Of a DNA stretch of 64,000 bases, positions 45,488-54,686 are shown in pieces. Source of the DNA: Paenibacillus alba (GTDB lineage Bacteria > Bacillota > Bacilli > Paenibacillales > NBRC-103111); assembly GCF_013204855.1 (NCBI RefSeq), contig NZ_JABMKZ010000029.1:47649-111648 (forward strand), given 5' to 3'. Position numbers and translations under genes: made by a program. Every line of letters starts with the position of its first letter. Positions within the stretch are counted from its first letter, which is position 1. The notes beneath the pieces are model-generated. The model saw only the letters and a program-made list of their open reading frames with translations, ran no database searches and had not been told where the DNA came from.

Positions 45488-47274
45488 GACTCCACTCTCC
45501 TATCCAGAACTTCCTGCTTCGCAAGCTGCTTTTCGGCCTCATCCGGGAACGTGAGCGTTACGCTGGTTCCCCGGCCCGGCTCACTCCAAACGCTTAGTCC
45601 GTAAGGCTCCCCGTAGTTCAACCGGATGCGCTGATGAATATTGTACAAGCCAATTCGTTTACGCTTATCCCAATTTCTCTCTACGGGGTCCTCTATCAGC
45701 AAATCTTTCGTCTTTTCAGTCGTCATCCCGATGCCTTCGTCCTCAACAACAATCACGAGCATGCCTTCGCGGATAGTAGACGACAAGCGTATCGCTCCGG
45801 ACTTGCGGCCTCCTGCGTAACCGTGGAAGATGCTATTTTCCACGATCGGTTGAAGGGCCATACGAAGCACTGGCAGCTCCAGCGTATTTGGATCAATTTC
45901 TTCCACAAGATCGAACTCGCAATCGTACCGAATCATTTGAATATAGATATAATCTTTCACATTCCTGAGCTCCTGCTCCAGACTGACACGGTCGGAAAAT
46001 TCCGTTATTCCGTATTCCAAAATGGATATCAGCGCTTCAATGATGTTATCCACCTCATGATAGCGGCCGAAAGCCACTACATTGCTGATTGACCCCAGAG
46101 TGTTATATAGAAAATGGGGATTGATCTGCGATTGCAGTACCTGAATCTCCAATTCTTTCTTCTTGCGCTCACCGCGATTCACATGTTCAATTAGCGTCCG
46201 AATCTGGTGCAGCATATCATCGAATGTTTGTGCCAGCTTGCCGAACTCATCCTGGCGCGTGCTTGATATGTTGACATTCAGATCGCCATGATTGACCTGG
46301 TTTATTTTGCGGATGAGGTAATACACGGGCGTTCGGATCATCCGAGCGACAAAACCTGCCGTCACCCCGCTGAGCAGGAAGCCCAGCAGCAGCAGACCGA
46401 CAAAAAAAGTTTCCAACCGCTTTAAGGATTTCTGCAGATCGGTGCCGTCATAGAGGGCAAATACAATCCATTTGGTACGTGGATTGATGCTCTTCATGAT
46501 CGTTACCACCGTCCCGTTTATCCGTTCCTCAAAGACATCGTCCTTGGCCTCGACAAGCTCGCGCCCGTCCCGGTCATCAAAGCGGAGCCGATGATCGACA
46601 ACCTTGAACAACCGGCTGCCGGTGGGCTCCAGAATTACGCGTCCTTCCTTATCCATAATCCCCAGCTGCAAATCATTGCTGCCCTCTCCTACCCGCTGCA
46701 GCCTCTCTTGCAGGGCTGTCAGGTTGAGATCGACGGCAAACGCCATCGGCTCTCCGGCAATCACGATCGCCCGGGTGAAGGTGACCGTCCAGCCAGAAAA
46801 AAAGTTAGCGTAAGGCTCACTGACCTTCACTGCACCATAAGCAGATCTGTAAGCCATCTGATACAGCGGATCTCGGTCTTCCCTAGCGTCATTGAATACT
46901 TTGGTGACCGGATTGCCGCCTAGGATGGACAAATCCTTGCGGATCAGGTACACATCGGAAAGCATCACGGAGTTTTCCCGGTAGACGTTCTCGAGCGCGG
47001 CCTGCGCAGCAGTGAGATCATTGCGCCACGAATCCGCCGATGAGGACAGCTGGGATATCGTATTTTGCACAAGCAGAAAATAGAGGTCGATATACTCCTC
47101 CTCCTTATGCAACAGCTGCGTAGCTTGATTGAGCTGACTGGACGTAATTTCATTTTCGATATACCGGTAGGACAGCGCACTGAGAATGGCCTCCGAGCTA
47201 AGTACAAAGACGAAGCAGACCAGAAACAGTCGAAACGAGACGGTATGAAACCATCTCTTCATCCACTTGTTCAC
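45484..47274 (-). CDS. YesM-type sensor histidine kinase (module D)
   Basis: The 596-residue kinase has TM1 at about 12-32, a long extracellular sensor with a dCache-like layout, TM2 near 290-312, HAMP, the His_kinase domain with H387 in SQINPHFLYNTLG, and HATPase motifs (LQPIVENSIFHGYAGG, DEGIGM, IGLYNIHQRIRL). The start is GTG 47272-47274 behind GAGGAG. It lies 64 bp after the binding-protein gene, unlike modules A and B where the kinase comes first. Confidence 0.94.
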   Translation of the reverse strand: MNKWMKRWFHTVSFRLFLVCFVFVLSSEAILSALSYRYIENEITSSQLNQATQLLHKEEEYIDLYFLLVQNTISQLSSSADSWRNDLTAAQAALENVYRENSVMLSDVYLIRKDLSILGGNPVTKVFNDAREDRDPLYQMAYRSAYGAVKVSEPYANFFSGWTVTFTRAIVIAGEPMAFAVDLNLTALQERLQRVGEGSNDLQLGIMDKEGRVILEPTGSRLFKVVDHRLRFDDRDGRELVEAKDDVFEERINGTVVTIMKSINPRTKWIVFALYDGTDLQKSLKRLETFFVGLLLLGFLLSGVTAGFVARMIRTPVYYLIRKINQVNHGDLNVNISSTRQDEFGKLAQTFDDMLHQIRTLIEHVNRGERKKKELEIQVLQSQINPHFLYNTLGSISNVVAFGRYHEVDNIIEALISILEYGITEFSDRVSLEQELRNVKDYIYIQMIRYDCEFDLVEEIDPNTLELPVLRMALQPIVENSIFHGYAGGRKSGAIRLSSTIREGMLVIVVEDEGIGMTTEKTKDLLIEDPVERNWDKRKRIGLYNIHQRIRLNYGEPYGLSVWSEPGRGTSVTLTFPDEAEKQLAKQEVLDRRVES

Positions 47275-47338
47275 GCAACCCGCTCCTCTCCGCTGAAAAT
47301 AGGGAAAAGAAGAGGCGATCCCCCTTCTCCCTGTCGTT

Positions 47339-48934
47339 TTATTTTAATACCCCATCATCTTGAAGCTGTTTGGTGTACATGGCGATGGCATCGTTCAGTT
47401 TGAATTTATCCTGCATCGTTTTCACATACGTATCCCAATTGGTCAATGGCTCTTTGCCCGTTACGAACTTAAGCATCATTTCATTCGCATATTTCAGTCG
47501 GTCCTGCGCCATCGGGTCGTTGTCAACAATACGCGGATTGATATTATTGTCTTTCAAGTAGCTGGTATTGATTTTCTGGTTGGCGTTGGTAACAGCCGTG
47601 TTCTTGAAATCAAAGTAAACACTGTCGTTAGCTTTGCGCACGAAGGCATAATTATAGCGCCATTCTACTTCCTTTTCATTGTAGGTGGACTTATCGATCA
47701 GCTTCGGCTGGCCGTTCGCCACCGTAAAGGTCTTGTCCTTAATGCCATAAGCTAGATAAGGATAAGCTTCTTTACTCGTATACAAGTATTGAATGAACTC
47801 CATCGCACGCTTCGCCTTGCCGGCATCTTTCAACGCTTCCTTTGAAAGCCCTACCATGGATTGCTGGAACGGTTTCGTTTCCAGAATCTGGTCGCCATAC
47901 GGCCCCTTCGGAGGCGCTATTTGCTTCCAGTCGGGTACGCTGCCTCCAGTATCCTGCATTTTTTTCGTATCAGCCGGCTCCAGCCGGCGCCAGTCTGCAA
48001 TCATGATACCGACCTTGCCCTGATACATCTTATTATCGACTTTAAGTCCATCATCAATAGTCACCCAATCCGGATCCACCACTTTGGCGTCAATCATATC
48101 CTTAATAAACTGGAGGGCTTCCTTCGTCTTCGGATCCGTGTTGTATACAACGACTTTGCCATCCTTCACATCGACAAAATTGGGCTGTACGCCGAACATC
48201 CAGAAAATTTGCTGGAAGCCTTTCGCACCGCTCGAGCTGTAGCCCAGAGTTCCTTCCTTCGGCAGCATGGCGACGAAACCATACGTATCGTTCTTGCCGT
48301 TGCCGTCTGGATCATTGAACGTGAACGCTTTCATAACTGTCATAAGCTCCTGCGGGTTTGTCGGCACCGAAAGATTCAACTTTTGCAGCCAGGTATTGTT
48401 GACCCACCAACCGTTAACGCCTCCGACTCCTTCGGAAGCAGGTATGCCAATCGTGTGTCCTTTATATTTCATAGGCTCTAGACGGGAAGCATCAAACGCC
48501 TTAGGAATTTCCGGGAATTGTTTCAGCAATTCGTCAAGATCAGCCAGCAAGCCTTGATCATAATATTTCACAGCCGAAGCTCGGTCAGGGAAAGAAACGA
48601 TGTCCGGGATCTGATTGGAGGAGATCAGCAGATTGAGCTTGTCTTTCCAGTTTTCTCCGCCCATGGTCATCTCCAGATCAATATTATTGTCCTTCTCGAT
48701 CATTTGGCGAATCGGGTCCTGCTCTTTGGCCGGCAGCGGCGTCGTCAACCGATAACCGATCGTATTATAGAAGCTCAGTTTATATTTCTTGTCAGCTTCC
48801 TGTGACTTAGCCGTGGTTTGCGGCTGTCCGGATGCCGATGGCTCCGCCTTATTCTCGGCCTTGCTGCATCCCGCAGCAATCACTCCTATTGCTATTGTCA
48901 AACTGAGCAACGTACTAACGCTTTTTTTCCTCAA
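47339..48934 (-). CDS. Extracellular solute-binding lipoprotein, LipO/YtcQ type (module D)
   Basis: The 531-residue lipoprotein has lipobox IAAGC (Cys23) and a body with the YtcQ/LipO features: ITM-like early block TMGGENWKDKLNLLISSNQIPDI and the Ca-site-like DPDGNGKNDTYGF (residues near 205), a signature of the Lpl branch. It should bind oligosaccharides for the LplB/YtcP permeases just upstream. The start is TTG 48932-48934 behind GAGAGG. An extended -10 (TGTTACAAT) in the 77-bp gap upstream may give it extra transcription. Confidence 0.93.
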   Translation of the reverse strand: MRKKSVSTLLSLTIAIGVIAAGCSKAENKAEPSASGQPQTTAKSQEADKKYKLSFYNTIGYRLTTPLPAKEQDPIRQMIEKDNNIDLEMTMGGENWKDKLNLLISSNQIPDIVSFPDRASAVKYYDQGLLADLDELLKQFPEIPKAFDASRLEPMKYKGHTIGIPASEGVGGVNGWWVNNTWLQKLNLSVPTNPQELMTVMKAFTFNDPDGNGKNDTYGFVAMLPKEGTLGYSSSGAKGFQQIFWMFGVQPNFVDVKDGKVVVYNTDPKTKEALQFIKDMIDAKVVDPDWVTIDDGLKVDNKMYQGKVGIMIADWRRLEPADTKKMQDTGGSVPDWKQIAPPKGPYGDQILETKPFQQSMVGLSKEALKDAGKAKRAMEFIQYLYTSKEAYPYLAYGIKDKTFTVANGQPKLIDKSTYNEKEVEWRYNYAFVRKANDSVYFDFKNTAVTNANQKINTSYLKDNNINPRIVDNDPMAQDRLKYANEMMLKFVTGKEPLTNWDTYVKTMQDKFKLNDAIAMYTKQLQDDGVLK

Positions 48935-48956
48935 ATTGAACCTCTCCCTTTTTATT

Positions 48957-48993
48957 ATTGTAACATGCTATATCGAGAGTTATCTCTAGATAT
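48957..48993 (-). promoter_or_regulatory. Possible internal promoter and hairpin ahead of the module D binding protein
   Basis: The minus strand has TGTTACAAT (48957-48965, extended -10) preceded by an imperfect inverted repeat (ATATCTAGAGA / TCTCGATAT, 48970-48993) in the -35 region. Either an internal promoter with an operator or an mRNA hairpin fits. Confidence 0.35.
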
Positions 48994-49011
48994 CTTTGAA
49001 ATAATGGTTAC

Positions 49012-49884
49012 TTAACCTTTAATTGAGCCAACCAGCACACCTTGGGTAAAATGCTTTTGAATAAACGGATAAACAACCAGAATGGGCAGTGTCGTGACGA
49101 CAACCGAGGCCATCTGTACGGAAATAGGATTCACGGCATCGGCAGCTTCAGCTGCGTCCCCGCTGATAGCGACAGATGCGAGCAGAATCTGCCTAAGGAA
49201 CAACTGGACAGGCTGACTCTCCGGGTTATTGATGTAAAGCAAGGCGTCAAAATAACTGTTCCAGTGCCACACGGCATAAAAAAGGCCAACCGTCGCAATA
49301 ATCGGCAGCGACAACGGTAGGACGATGCGCACCAGAATCGAGATTTCCCCTGCTCCGTCAATACGAGCCGCTTCATCGATGGCTTCGGGCAGCTGCTCAA
49401 AAAAGCTTTTGACGATCATCAGATAAAAAGCATTAATTAGTCCTGGTATAATCAGCGACCACTCCGAATTCAGCAATCCTATTTCTTTGACGAGCAAATA
49501 GCTCGGAATAATGCCCCCGTTGAATAGCATGGTGAAAACGATAAACAGCAGAAACCAGCTTCGTCCCGGCAAAGATTTACGAGAAAGCGGAAGCGCCGTC
49601 AAGACTGTAAAGAGCAAATTAAGCAGGGTACCCACAACAACTCGAAAAATGGTAATTTGATAGGCATCGAGCAGTCTGCCTCCTTGCATGATCTCCCGAT
49701 AAGCCGTCAAAGTCATATGCGACGGGATTAGAACCAACCCGTTTTTCTTAATAACCTCCGAGATCGGGGTTAGCGAAACGCTGATGACATAAAGAAACGG
49801 AAGCACGCAGGAGGCAGCGAGTAAGATAAGCAATGTGTAATTTAGGCCTTTGGCGATCCGGCCACTGGTTGTCGTGTGCTGCAT
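49012..49884 (-). CDS. Carbohydrate ABC permease, LplC/YtcP type (module D)
   Basis: The 290-residue membrane protein has about six helices, FTMLFNGGIIPSYLLVKEIGLLNSEW (typical of LplC/YtcP) and the EAA loop DEAARIDGAGEISILV, and ends with GVLVGSIKG. It starts at ATG 49884 behind GGAGGAAAA, 15 bp after LplB. With its partner it forms the importer channel for module D. Confidence 0.94.
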   Translation of the reverse strand: MQHTTTSGRIAKGLNYTLLILLAASCVLPFLYVISVSLTPISEVIKKNGLVLIPSHMTLTAYREIMQGGRLLDAYQITIFRVVVGTLLNLLFTVLTALPLSRKSLPGRSWFLLFIVFTMLFNGGIIPSYLLVKEIGLLNSEWSLIIPGLINAFYLMIVKSFFEQLPEAIDEAARIDGAGEISILVRIVLPLSLPIIATVGLFYAVWHWNSYFDALLYINNPESQPVQLFLRQILLASVAISGDAAEAADAVNPISVQMASVVVTTLPILVVYPFIQKHFTQGVLVGSIKG

Positions 49885-49899
49885 AAGGCGCTTTTCCTC

Positions 49900-50802
49900 C
49901 TACCAAATTTGTCCGTCGAATTTTTTGGCGATGCGATTCGCCCCGAGTACAAGTACGAAGCCGATCACGGATTTGAACAATCCGACCGCTGTGGCAAGTC
50001 CAATCCGCCCTTCTTGCATGCCGACACGATACACCCATGTTTCGATCACGTCTGCCTTCTCTTGATTAAGCGGATTCAGCATAATGAAAATCTGATCAAA
50101 ACCCACATCGAGAATAGCGCTTAGACGCAGCACCAGCATAAGGATAATCACATTGCGGATGCCAGGCAGCGTGATGTGCCATAGCTGACGTGAACGGGAG
50201 GCGCCATCCACCTTCGCAGCCTCATACAGGCTAGGGTCAATGCCGGCTAACGACGCTAGATAAATAATCGCCCCCCAACCGATTGACTGCCAGATGTCCG
50301 TTGTCACGATGAGCGATCGGATGAGTCCCGATTCCGTCAGAAACGATATCCGATCCAGATGGAAGGCGTTCAATAGTTGGTTGATGAGCCCCGATCCAGG
50401 CGCCAGGAAAGCAACCAGCAACCCGTAAATAATGACCCATGAAAGAAAGTGAGGCAGGTACGTCAGTGTTTGGATCGTCCGTTTGAAACCGCCTGAGGTG
50501 ACCGCATTGAGCATTAAAGCGAGTACAATCGGCGCTGGGAATGAGAAAATCAATTTGTACGCCGAGATGATAAGCGTGTTGCCAATAATTTGTTTCACAT
50601 ACACACCATCGAAAAACAGCTGAAAGTTATGCCAGCCTACCCAAGGACTTTGCCATAATCCCTGCAGGACGTTAAAGTCTTTAAACGCAGCGGTGATATA
50701 TACCATCGGCACATATTTGAAAATGGCGAAGTATAACAGACCTGGCAGCATGAAGGCATACATCACGCCGTATCTCCGCATAAGGTTTATTGTTGCGTAC
50801 AT
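49900..50802 (-). CDS. Carbohydrate ABC permease, LplB/YtcP-partner type (module D)
   Basis: The 300-residue protein has the LplB features: MLPGLLYFAIFKYVPMVYITAAFKDFN, TYLPHFLSWVIIYGLLVAF and the EAA loop EAAKVDGASRSRQLWH. It starts at ATG 50802 behind AAAGGAG and is the first gene of module D; a TACAAT -10 at 50840-50845 precedes it. Absence of a local ATPase fits sharing of a general sugar ATPase. Confidence 0.94.
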   Translation of the reverse strand: MYATINLMRRYGVMYAFMLPGLLYFAIFKYVPMVYITAAFKDFNVLQGLWQSPWVGWHNFQLFFDGVYVKQIIGNTLIISAYKLIFSFPAPIVLALMLNAVTSGGFKRTIQTLTYLPHFLSWVIIYGLLVAFLAPGSGLINQLLNAFHLDRISFLTESGLIRSLIVTTDIWQSIGWGAIIYLASLAGIDPSLYEAAKVDGASRSRQLWHITLPGIRNVIILMLVLRLSAILDVGFDQIFIMLNPLNQEKADVIETWVYRVGMQEGRIGLATAVGLFKSVIGFVLVLGANRIAKKFDGQIW

Positions 50803-50839
50803 GTGTTTAATCTCCTTTCTGTGATTGTTTTGTATCTTT

Positions 50840-50845
50840 ATTGTA
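50840..50845 (-). promoter_or_regulatory. Candidate -10 of the module D promoter
   Basis: TACAAT on the minus strand, 38 bp before the ATG; the expected -35 position has no good hexamer, as usual for AraC-type activated promoters. Confidence 0.45.
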
Positions 50846-50944
50846 GCGCCACGAAAACAGACATCCTTTCCATATCTTCGGCATTTGGTCTAAAATCTTA
50901 GGAAACCTGAACCTAGTCTGCTTAACTGTAGCTTGCCCATACAT

Positions 50945-50985
50945 AAAAATCCCCCTCCAACCATTTGTGGTCAGTGGGGGATTTT
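50945..50985 (-). terminator. Terminator of module E
   Basis: AAAATCCCCC and GGGGGATTTTT form a 10-bp stem around a 20-base loop, 16 bp beyond the stop at 51001; the U-run is the 3' arm end (ATTTTTATG). Confidence 0.65.
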
Positions 50986-51000
50986 GAACTTTTTGCGCCT

Positions 51001-54000
51001 CTAAAGTCCTAACAAGAGATAAATAATTGTGGCAGCTTCCGCGCGCGTCGCATCCAAGGAAGTGGAACTCGGATCGCTGAAACTTGAATATGTCGTCAAG
51101 CTATCCGCGTTTTTGCCCAAAACCGCAGCCGCTTTTTGCGTTAATGCCACCATCTGCTGCTTCGTTAACGTCTGATTCGGGTTGAAATTACCTGCTTGAT
51201 CCCGTTCCACGATGCCTTTTCCTGCTGCCGCAATAATGGCCGGATACTCCGTGTAGCCAGCAGCGCTCAAATCCGCAAAGACAGTCGGCGAATCGGAGTA
51301 ATCATTCGGTATTTGCAAAGCTTTGGCAAGCATAACGGTGAAATCAGCTTTAGTCATCAGCGCTTCCGGCAAATAATAACTCGCGGTTCCACCAGCCACA
51401 ATTCCTTTCGTAGCAACCGTGTTGATGGCTGATTTTGCCCAATAATTGGCGTTGACATCTTCATAGGTTTTTTCCTGAAGTTTCACCACGGTCATCGTAT
51501 AAGGTTTCAACGTTGTTGTTGCCGAGAACTGACCGACTGGGACTATTGGAAATGGATTGCTTCGAGGCTCTTGTCTCCAGATGGTGTAGTCGTTAACAAG
51601 AAAATCAGGCACAGGATCGCCGCCGTAAGACCAGATTGGCATCATTTGCTGACCAGGGAGCGACACCTCGATTTCTTTGTTAGTTCTATTGCTGAACACA
51701 ACGGTTTTGACACCCTCCTCATCACCTAGGCCCCAAGCGCCAACGTCATTCACTTTCAGGTCTTTCCCATAAACATAATCGGCTGGCATGGCATTGTTCA
51801 TCATTCTGTAATCGCCGGCCGTCATATTCATATCATAATAATAGTCGTTTTCCTTCAGCAATTTCCCGATTTCCCTGAAAGTGTAGTAAGGGGGAAGCAC
51901 GACCATCCCTGCCTTATTATTCGCATCAAACCGATCCTGTACGACGCCAAAAAATTGATTGTCAATCAAACAATGATAGGCCGAAATCTGGACATTGCCG
52001 GATTTCACAAAATTCAAAAATCGTTCCATATAATGCATGGCAAAAGCGGGCGTTTTCCCTAAATGAATTCTTCCTTTTTCGGTCAAATTGGTTTCGCCGC
52101 CAAAAATAAGCCCGCTAATACCGCCATACTCCGTAATCCAAAACTCCTTGTTCGGAAATTGCGCTGACTGCTCTTTAATCAATTGGTAGCGGTTTTCATT
52201 ATTCACATTGAGAAAGTCCATGAACTTCTCTTGGGTCAAATTATCAAGATCGTGAATCCCTGTATATTCATGCGGGATGACGGCATCATAAATATCCGGA
52301 TTTGCGGCAATGGTCCTGTTCCATTCTTCCCATCTGACATAACGGTTATGGGCAGAGTCAACCAGATCAAGCGGGTCATTCGGCTTATGAGCGTCAGGGT
52401 TGCCAACGATGATCGTCTCTTGCCATTTATCCAAAATAACGATGCCTACTTTAATCGATGGATCGATTTGCTTAATCGCCGTGTACACCTGACGAGCTTT
52501 ATACACATAGTCGGTCACTGACGGGAAAGCATTGCCATAGTGATTCAGATAAAATTCATTGCCCATTTCAATACGAATCGGCTGCTGGGATAGACTCCTG
52601 ATTTGCTGCACTTCATCCTTGATATCCTCCACAGACTGATAAGCCACATTGAGCACAAAAGTGCTTGGCAAATTAAGCTCATTAGGGCTCTTAAATATAT
52701 CGTTGAGATAAATGCCGTTTTTGCCGTTATTTTTCCCGTTGACGGAAGTGTACTCGAATCCGGTTGTTACATTCGCATAACGGGGATCGTTCGCATTGAC
52801 CAGTGAGCCGTCTTTGTACAAATAATAATTCGCCGCAGTGCCGTCAGGCACACGCAGGAGATCAATTCCCAGATCCTTCATCAAGGAAATGTTTCTTGCG
52901 CTGTACCATTGATCGGATCGGCCCAGATCATTCAGTTTGGGGTCATTCATGCCATACAGAGCAGAAGGAATTGCTTTCCCCCCCCCATACACGGCAAATG
53001 AGGACGTACTATGCGTCAGCGCTGCGGCCGGCGTGACCGTGACCTGACAAGTAACGATGATGCTGTTATTGGCTGTTACCGCTTGGATCACGGCACTTCC
53101 TGGCGACACGGCTGTTACAGCTCTGGCTTTTGAAGCGCTTCCAGTTAGCTTCACAATTTGCTCGTTGCTGCTGCTCCATATGACGCTGTCATCATCCAAT
53201 TCAACATTCGCGGGCTCATAGATCACTCGCAAATTTTCCGTGTCTCCTACACGAAGATTCATCGTTGTTTTATAGAATTGCAGGCTGCTAAGAACAGGTC
53301 CTGTATAAGGGTTGTCGGCTGCCGAAGCAAATACCCGCACATCGTCCAGACTCGGCATCAATAAATGATGCCCGAAGGTGATCGTTCTTTTGGCAGCTGT
53401 GAATAAGCCGGTATACATCCCCATCGTTTGATAGGCGGTTTCTTCCTTTTTCTTGATTTGCACGATGACCGAATTGCCGTCTACCAGTAATCTAACATCG
53501 TAACTAACCCCTGACTCGATAAGGTAATCGGCAAGCTTGGTCTCACCAACGATGCCTGATTTGTAAAATGAGAGTTTATTTTGTTTCACTAATAACGAAT
53601 CATAATTGCTGCTCTGGCTGTCGCCAAGATCAACTCGCATGAAAGCTCCTGCCGCTGAGACATCCGGGATCATGAGATTAAACGTGAGCAGAAATTTCTT
53701 CCATGACTTCCCCTTGATCCTTGCCTTGGACACAGAGTTTGCATCCTTGGCGACAAACCGCCCATCCACATATTGATAATTCATATAATTGCCTGGTGCC
53801 GCATCCCACTTGGCTGTCGCTTTGGCAAACGTATCCTCAAAAACGTTAGGCCATGATGCTGTCAATTGATCGACATCGGGAATTTGCGGGAATTCGGCCT
53901 CCGGCGAATAGACCTTTACATTATCCAAACTAGGCTTCAACAGATTGTGCCCAAACGTTACGGTCCTTTTCTCTGCTTCATACAAATTGGTGTACATGCC

Positions 54001-54564
54001 TATCGTTTGATAGACGCTTTGATCATTCTTCTTCAATTGCACGATGGCCGAACTGCCATCAACCAGTATTTTAAAATCGTAACTGACCCCGGATTCCATC
54101 GTGTAGTCGGCAAGCTTGGTTTCGCCAACGATGCCTGATTTGTAAAATGAGAGTTTATTTTGTTTCACTAATAACGAATCATAGCTGCTGCTTTGGCTGT
54201 CGCCAAAGTCAACTCGCATGAAAGAGCCTGCCGCCGAATCATCGGGGATCACCAGATTAAACGTTAACAGAAATTGCGACCAATTCCTTCCTTTGATCCT
54301 TGCTTTCGAACTAGCATTTGCATCCTTGGCAACAAACCGCCCATCCACATATTGATAATTCATATAGTTGCCCGCAGGAGCATCCCATTTGGCCGTGGGA
54401 CTGGAGAAAGCATCCTCAAAGACGACAGGCCAAGAAGCAGAAACTTGATCGACATCGGGAATGACTGTGCTTTGTGCGGATACGTGCGACGGAACTGTGC
54501 TTATAACACTCAACAATAAAGTTAACACCATAAACATACTCATATATCTTGCAAAATAGTTCAT
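51001..54564 (-). CDS. SLH-anchored clan GH-A glycosidase with duplicated N-terminal sandwich modules (module E)
   Basis: The 1187-residue protein has a signal peptide (cleaved near SAQ, residue 31), two copies of a 193-residue LamG/concanavalin-like sandwich (about 40-228 and 233-420), a Big_2 bacterial Ig-like domain (about 435-525), a catalytic TIM barrel (about 545-1000) with acid/base candidate E670 in EMGNEFY and nucleophile candidate E812 in WITEYGG, and SLH domains from about 1034, the last short (RAEAATIIYLLLGL). The barrel resembles the GH39/GH51/GH79 clan; the exact family is not certain. The start ATG 54562-54564 follows GGGAGG; the frame is open five codons further up. It should be cell-wall bound, and a promoter with a cre-like site stands directly before it. 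Confidence 0.85.
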   Translation of the reverse strand: MNYFARYMSMFMVLTLLLSVISTVPSHVSAQSTVIPDVDQVSASWPVVFEDAFSSPTAKWDAPAGNYMNYQYVDGRFVAKDANASSKARIKGRNWSQFLLTFNLVIPDDSAAGSFMRVDFGDSQSSSYDSLLVKQNKLSFYKSGIVGETKLADYTMESGVSYDFKILVDGSSAIVQLKKNDQSVYQTIGMYTNLYEAEKRTVTFGHNLLKPSLDNVKVYSPEAEFPQIPDVDQLTASWPNVFEDTFAKATAKWDAAPGNYMNYQYVDGRFVAKDANSVSKARIKGKSWKKFLLTFNLMIPDVSAAGAFMRVDLGDSQSSNYDSLLVKQNKLSFYKSGIVGETKLADYLIESGVSYDVRLLVDGNSVIVQIKKKEETAYQTMGMYTGLFTAAKRTITFGHHLLMPSLDDVRVFASAADNPYTGPVLSSLQFYKTTMNLRVGDTENLRVIYEPANVELDDDSVIWSSSNEQIVKLTGSASKARAVTAVSPGSAVIQAVTANNSIIVTCQVTVTPAAALTHSTSSFAVYGGGKAIPSALYGMNDPKLNDLGRSDQWYSARNISLMKDLGIDLLRVPDGTAANYYLYKDGSLVNANDPRYANVTTGFEYTSVNGKNNGKNGIYLNDIFKSPNELNLPSTFVLNVAYQSVEDIKDEVQQIRSLSQQPIRIEMGNEFYLNHYGNAFPSVTDYVYKARQVYTAIKQIDPSIKVGIVILDKWQETIIVGNPDAHKPNDPLDLVDSAHNRYVRWEEWNRTIAANPDIYDAVIPHEYTGIHDLDNLTQEKFMDFLNVNNENRYQLIKEQSAQFPNKEFWITEYGGISGLIFGGETNLTEKGRIHLGKTPAFAMHYMERFLNFVKSGNVQISAYHCLIDNQFFGVVQDRFDANNKAGMVVLPPYYTFREIGKLLKENDYYYDMNMTAGDYRMMNNAMPADYVYGKDLKVNDVGAWGLGDEEGVKTVVFSNRTNKEIEVSLPGQQMMPIWSYGGDPVPDFLVNDYTIWRQEPRSNPFPIVPVGQFSATTTLKPYTMTVVKLQEKTYEDVNANYWAKSAINTVATKGIVAGGTASYYLPEALMTKADFTVMLAKALQIPNDYSDSPTVFADLSAAGYTEYPAIIAAAGKGIVERDQAGNFNPNQTLTKQQMVALTQKAAAVLGKNADSLTTYSSFSDPSSTSLDATRAEAATIIYLLLGL

Positions 54565-54590
54565 TTTCCATCCTCCCATTCATTTATCAG

Positions 54591-54618
54591 ATATTAAAAC
54601 GCTTACAAAAAATCCCAA
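54591..54618 (-). promoter_or_regulatory. Promoter with cre-like (CcpA) site ahead of the SLH glycosidase
   Basis: On the minus strand TTGGGA (54613-54618), a 16-bp spacer and TAATAT (54591-54596) form a plausible sigma-A promoter. TGTAAGCGTTTTAA (54594-54607) matches the cre consensus TGWAARCGYTWNCW except for one base and overlaps the -10, a position for carbon catabolite repression. The CcpA role is inferred. Confidence 0.5.
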
Positions 54619-54686
54619 TTCAGAACATCCAGCTGATTCTAACAGCAAATTCCTTCATCTCACCCCCAATCGTCTTTTGTTTTCCC

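Noticed and set aside
48970..48993. Riboswitch in the gap before the module D binding protein
   Set aside because: Only one weak hairpin in 77 bp; no conserved riboswitch core is recognisable.
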